A DNA stretch of 15,164 nucleotides, from assembly GCF_000297435.1 (NCBI RefSeq), contig NZ_CAIP01000257.1:1-15164 (forward strand), written 5' to 3'. Source of the stretch: Microcystis sp. T1-4 (lineage in GTDB: Bacteria; Cyanobacteriota; Cyanobacteriia; Cyanobacteriales; Microcystaceae). Positions 12,432 through 15,164 of this stretch are shown in pieces (position 1 is the stretch's first letter; each line of letters starts with the position of its first letter). Under the pieces are notes generated by a model. It had not been told where the DNA came from. It searched no databases and was given only the letters and a program-made list of their open reading frames with translations. Position numbers and translations under genes: made by a program.

Positions 12432-15164
12432 ATGTCTAAAGAACGTAAACAACGGGGGATCTTAGCCACGCCAACAGGAATACAAAGACTTGAGCAAGCC
12501 AAAGCGGATGGACGAAATGAGCTTGGGAAAAAGTTAACTTATGACAATATTGCTGAAAAAGCGGTAGTGGATAAGAAAACGGTTGAGCGATTTATGCGAA
12601 GACTACAACTTATTGATCGAGATAATGCGTTGGCGATTTGTCAAGCGTTAGGATTAGAGATTACTGATGTTGTTGATCCTGATGAGTGGAATTGTGACGA
12701 ATCATCCAACACGGAGATTAATTGGACAGAAATTTGTCAACAAGCTTTAATTAATAAACCCCTCCGGCGATTTGCAACTGATGAACCCTGTGAGCTTGAG
12801 ATATTCGTTCCTTTGGGGTTAGTGGAGCGTAAAAAACAACAACGTCGCCCCCTTAATCAAGAAATGGAGAGAAATCAAGTCTATGAGGTGGAAGAAAAGG
12901 AAGAAATCACCCGACGCTTTGAACATGAGGAGTTTTTGAACTATATCGGTTTAGGAACAACTCAGGGAGAGAGTGATAAGAATATTGCCATTATTGGAGA
13001 GCCGGGGGCGGGAAAAACCACTTTATTGCAGAATTTAGCCCTAATTATCAGTGATCAGCAGAAAGATTTACCGATCTGTGTCTCTTTGGGTGCATTATCT
13101 AAGGAGCGATCGCTGATCGGTTATCTTGAGGAGACGTGGTTACGCAATGGGTTAGCAGTAGGAGAGGTAAAGGAGTCGGATAAGGCTGATTTTCGTCAAT
13201 TATTTGATAAAAGACAGGTTTGGTTAATTTTAGATGGTTTAGATGAGTATTCCGCCGATTCTCCCGTAGAAGCGTTAACATGGATTGAAAATGAAGTGCG
13301 ATCGAGTTATTTACAAAAGGCGCGGGTGGTGGTGTCTTGTCGAGTAAATGTCTGGGATGCCAATATTAATCCCTTACGGGCGTTTGTTACCTATAAAACC
13401 TTAGATTTTGCCGATTTTCAGCGAGATCAGTTTATTAGGCAATGGTTCGGGAAAAAGGGCAATATAGCGTTAGGGGAACAGTTAATCGCTTGTTTGCAGG
13501 AAACGGGAAGAGAAAGGATTTGGGAGTTAGTTAAAAATCCGTTACGGTTGGTGTTATTGTGTCAAATTTGGTCGTTAGGAGAGGGAGCATTACCTGAAAC
13601 CAAGGCGCAGTTTTATCAGCGTTATTTGCCTTATTTTTATGAGTGGAAACGGGAGATCCGCGATTTAACAGATAATGATGAGTTACAAGAATTGTTACAT
13701 CAAGCATTAGGAAAATTAGCTATTGCGAGTTTAGGGGGAGAATCTCGCTATCGTATACCTAGAAAATTAGCTAAAGCCATTATGGGTAATGATTTATTTA
13801 AGTTAGCGGTAGATTTTGGCTGGTTAAATATTGTAGATCGGGATCAAGCAACGGATGAGGCGGTTTATGCCTTTTTTCATCCTACCTTTCAGGAGTTTTT
13901 TGCTGCTTGTGGGGTGGAAGATTGGGATTTCTTTTTACCCCGAAATCATGTAGATCGTCCTGTAAAGGGGAAGGTTTATCGCATTTTTGAGGCGAAATGG
14001 AAAGAGGTGATTTTGTTATGGTTGGGTAGGGGTGATGTTAAGGATGAGGAGAAAGAGGCTTTTATTAAGGGTTTAGTTGATTTTAAGGATGGTTGTCAAA
14101 ATTTTTACTTTTTTCGTGCTTATTATTTAGCAGCAACAGGAATTAATGAATTTAAGACCTGTTCTTTAGCTGATGAAATTATCAATAAAATGATCAGATG
14201 GGGATTTGGTTATTTGGATTTAGAAACACAAGAATGGAGAACTTTCCTTGCTTCCATTCAAGAATCTGCTAGAGTAATTTTACGCAAAACAGACCGAGCA
14301 AAGGCGATCATAGCCTTAAATAACTTAATCCGTTCTTGTGATAATGACGTTATTCGTCGGGAAGCAGCATGGAGTTTAGGAAGAATTGGACAGGGAAATA
14401 AAACAGCGATCTTAGCTTTAGGTTATCTTATTCGTTCTTCCGACGATGAATATACTCGTCAACAAGTAGTGGAGATTTTAGGAGAAATTGGACAAATTGG
14501 ACAGCATAATAAAATAGCGATTGCTGCGTTAATAGACTTGGTTCGTTCTGCTAACGATGAATGGAAATACACTACTGGGCAAGCGATATCGATTTTAGTA
14601 AAAATTGGACGAGATAGTGAAACAGTTATCTTAGCATTAAGTGATCTTATTTATTCTTCTGACAATGAATATATCCGTGGGCTAGTGGTAGAGAGTTTAG
14701 GAAGAATTGGACGAGACAGTGAAACAGCAATCTTAAGCTTAATAGACTTAATCCGTTCTTCTAAGGATGAATGTATTCGTGAGAAAGCAGTAAAGAGTTT
14801 AGGAAAAATTGGAAAGGGGAATAAAACAGCTATCTTAGCATTAATAGACTTAATCCGTTCTGCTAAGGGTGAATTTATTCTTAAGGAAACAGCAGAGAGT
14901 TTAGGGAAAATTGACCCTGGCAATCAAACAGCCATCTTAGCATTAATAGACTTAATTCATTCTGCTAAGAGCGAATTTATTCGTGGAGAAGCAGTAAAGA
15001 GTTTAGGCAGAATTAGACAGGATAATCAAACAGCAATTTTAGCCCTAAGTAACCCTATTCATTCTTCTGATGATAAAGATATCTGTAGAGAAGCAGTAGA
15101 GAGTTTGGGCAGAATTGGACAGGATAATCAAACAAAAATCTTAGCATTAATAGACTTAATCCCA
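12432..15164 (+). CDS. HTH-NACHT-HEAT repeat NTPase, NLR-like (partial, 911 codons, no stop in window)
   Basis: The frame is open from ATG 12432 to the window end. An in-frame TGA at 12426-12428 fixes the start near here. Domains: a helix-turn-helix (about 34-80, LTYDNIAEKAVVDKKTVERF); a linker; a NACHT NTPase from about 170 with Walker A GEPGAGKTT (189-197) and Walker B VWLILDGLDE (263-272), then VVVSCR (sensor region), NPLRLVLLC (NACHT helical domain) and FFHPTFQEFFAA (482-493), a block typical of bacterial and animal NACHT proteins; a helical linker; and from residue 622 HEAT-like repeats of 34 residues, eight complete and a ninth cut by the window edge. No nuclease, protease or TIR effector precedes the NACHT. 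Related bacterial NACHT proteins protect against phage; NACHT/HEAT proteins are abundant in cyanobacteria. Either phage sensing or a regulatory role would fit. The codon use is AT-rich, unlike sdhA. Confidence 0.93.
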   Translation, partial: MSKERKQRGILATPTGIQRLEQAKADGRNELGKKLTYDNIAEKAVVDKKTVERFMRRLQLIDRDNALAICQALGLEITDVVDPDEWNCDESSNTEINWTEICQQALINKPLRRFATDEPCELEIFVPLGLVERKKQQRRPLNQEMERNQVYEVEEKEEITRRFEHEEFLNYIGLGTTQGESDKNIAIIGEPGAGKTTLLQNLALIISDQQKDLPICVSLGALSKERSLIGYLEETWLRNGLAVGEVKESDKADFRQLFDKRQVWLILDGLDEYSADSPVEALTWIENEVRSSYLQKARVVVSCRVNVWDANINPLRAFVTYKTLDFADFQRDQFIRQWFGKKGNIALGEQLIACLQETGRERIWELVKNPLRLVLLCQIWSLGEGALPETKAQFYQRYLPYFYEWKREIRDLTDNDELQELLHQALGKLAIASLGGESRYRIPRKLAKAIMGNDLFKLAVDFGWLNIVDRDQATDEAVYAFFHPTFQEFFAACGVEDWDFFLPRNHVDRPVKGKVYRIFEAKWKEVILLWLGRGDVKDEEKEAFIKGLVDFKDGCQNFYFFRAYYLAATGINEFKTCSLADEIINKMIRWGFGYLDLETQEWRTFLASIQESARVILRKTDRAKAIIALNNLIRSCDNDVIRREAAWSLGRIGQGNKTAILALGYLIRSSDDEYTRQQVVEILGEIGQIGQHNKIAIAALIDLVRSANDEWKYTTGQAISILVKIGRDSETVILALSDLIYSSDNEYIRGLVVESLGRIGRDSETAILSLIDLIRSSKDECIREKAVKSLGKIGKGNKTAILALIDLIRSAKGEFILKETAESLGKIDPGNQTAILALIDLIHSAKSEFIRGEAVKSLGRIRQDNQTAILALSNPIHSSDDKDICREAVESLGRIGQDNQTKILALIDLIP
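14295..15164 (+). repeat. Tandem 102-bp units coding for HEAT-like repeats
   Basis: Units begin at 14295, 14397, 14508, 14616, 14718, 14820, 14922, 15024 and 15126 (cut). Most are exactly 102 bp; units 2 and 3 are 111 and 108 bp through small in-frame insertions. The coding pattern is N-x-T-A-I-L-A-L-I-D-L-I-R-S then E-x-I-R, A-V-x-S-L-G-x-I-G. From unit 5 on, stretches such as TTAGCATTAATAGACTTAAT recur exactly, which points to recent duplication or gene conversion. Confidence 0.9.

Noticed and set aside
14651..14923. 90-codon minus-strand frame inside the NACHT gene
   Set aside because: It is the antisense shadow of the HEAT repeats, and its own repetitive sequence simply mirrors them.

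Overview
The window reads as chromosomal DNA of a unicellular, bloom-forming type of cyanobacterium, most likely Microcystis or a close relative (inference). It carries the photosynthetic electron carriers cytochrome c6 and plastocyanin, a DUF3352 protein of cyanobacterial type, at least three copies of the HIP1 octamer GCGATCGC (4459, 12159, 13106), a modest GC content, many short intergenic repeats of the TGATAACTGA type, and decayed IS and antitoxin fragments.

Left third (1-5612): after a palindrome and an orphan antitoxin-like gene comes a divergent sugar-nucleotide cluster. The minus strand holds gmhB, a broken glycosyltransferase gene whose start overlaps the gmhB stop by 4 bases, and an intact family-4 glycosyltransferase. 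The plus strand holds gmhA, hddA and hddC. Together gmhA, hddA, gmhB and hddC give the whole route from sedoheptulose 7-phosphate to GDP-D-glycero-alpha-D-manno-heptose. The glycosyltransferases would be natural users of this or similar donors for surface polysaccharide, LPS or glycoprotein.

Middle (5613-9616): a gene-poor stretch with a perfect hairpin and an ISAs1-family transposase remnant is followed by a membrane-anchored DUF3352 protein. Next is the petJ / petE pair (cytochrome c6 and plastocyanin), transcribed away from each other. Their shared 192-base spacer holds a 26-bp direct repeat, present twice with one mismatch, built from GTC/GAC half-sites. It is a strong candidate operator for the copper-dependent carrier switch. 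petE ends in a clear intrinsic terminator, followed by arrays of short CAGTAATCAGT / TGATAAC repeats.

Right third (9617-15164): the flavoprotein subunit of succinate dehydrogenase, then a stem-loop, a promoter and an initiator tRNA-fMet. A clavaminate-synthase-like 2-oxoglutarate/Fe(II) oxygenase lies on the minus strand. Divergent from it is a large open reading frame (12432 to the window end, 911 codons, no stop reached) encoding a helix-turn-helix, NACHT NTPase and HEAT-repeat protein, an NLR-like architecture. Its C-terminal repeats are nearly identical 34-residue (102-bp) units. This protein, together with the palindrome over its promoter, is the best candidate here for a poorly described, probably defensive system.
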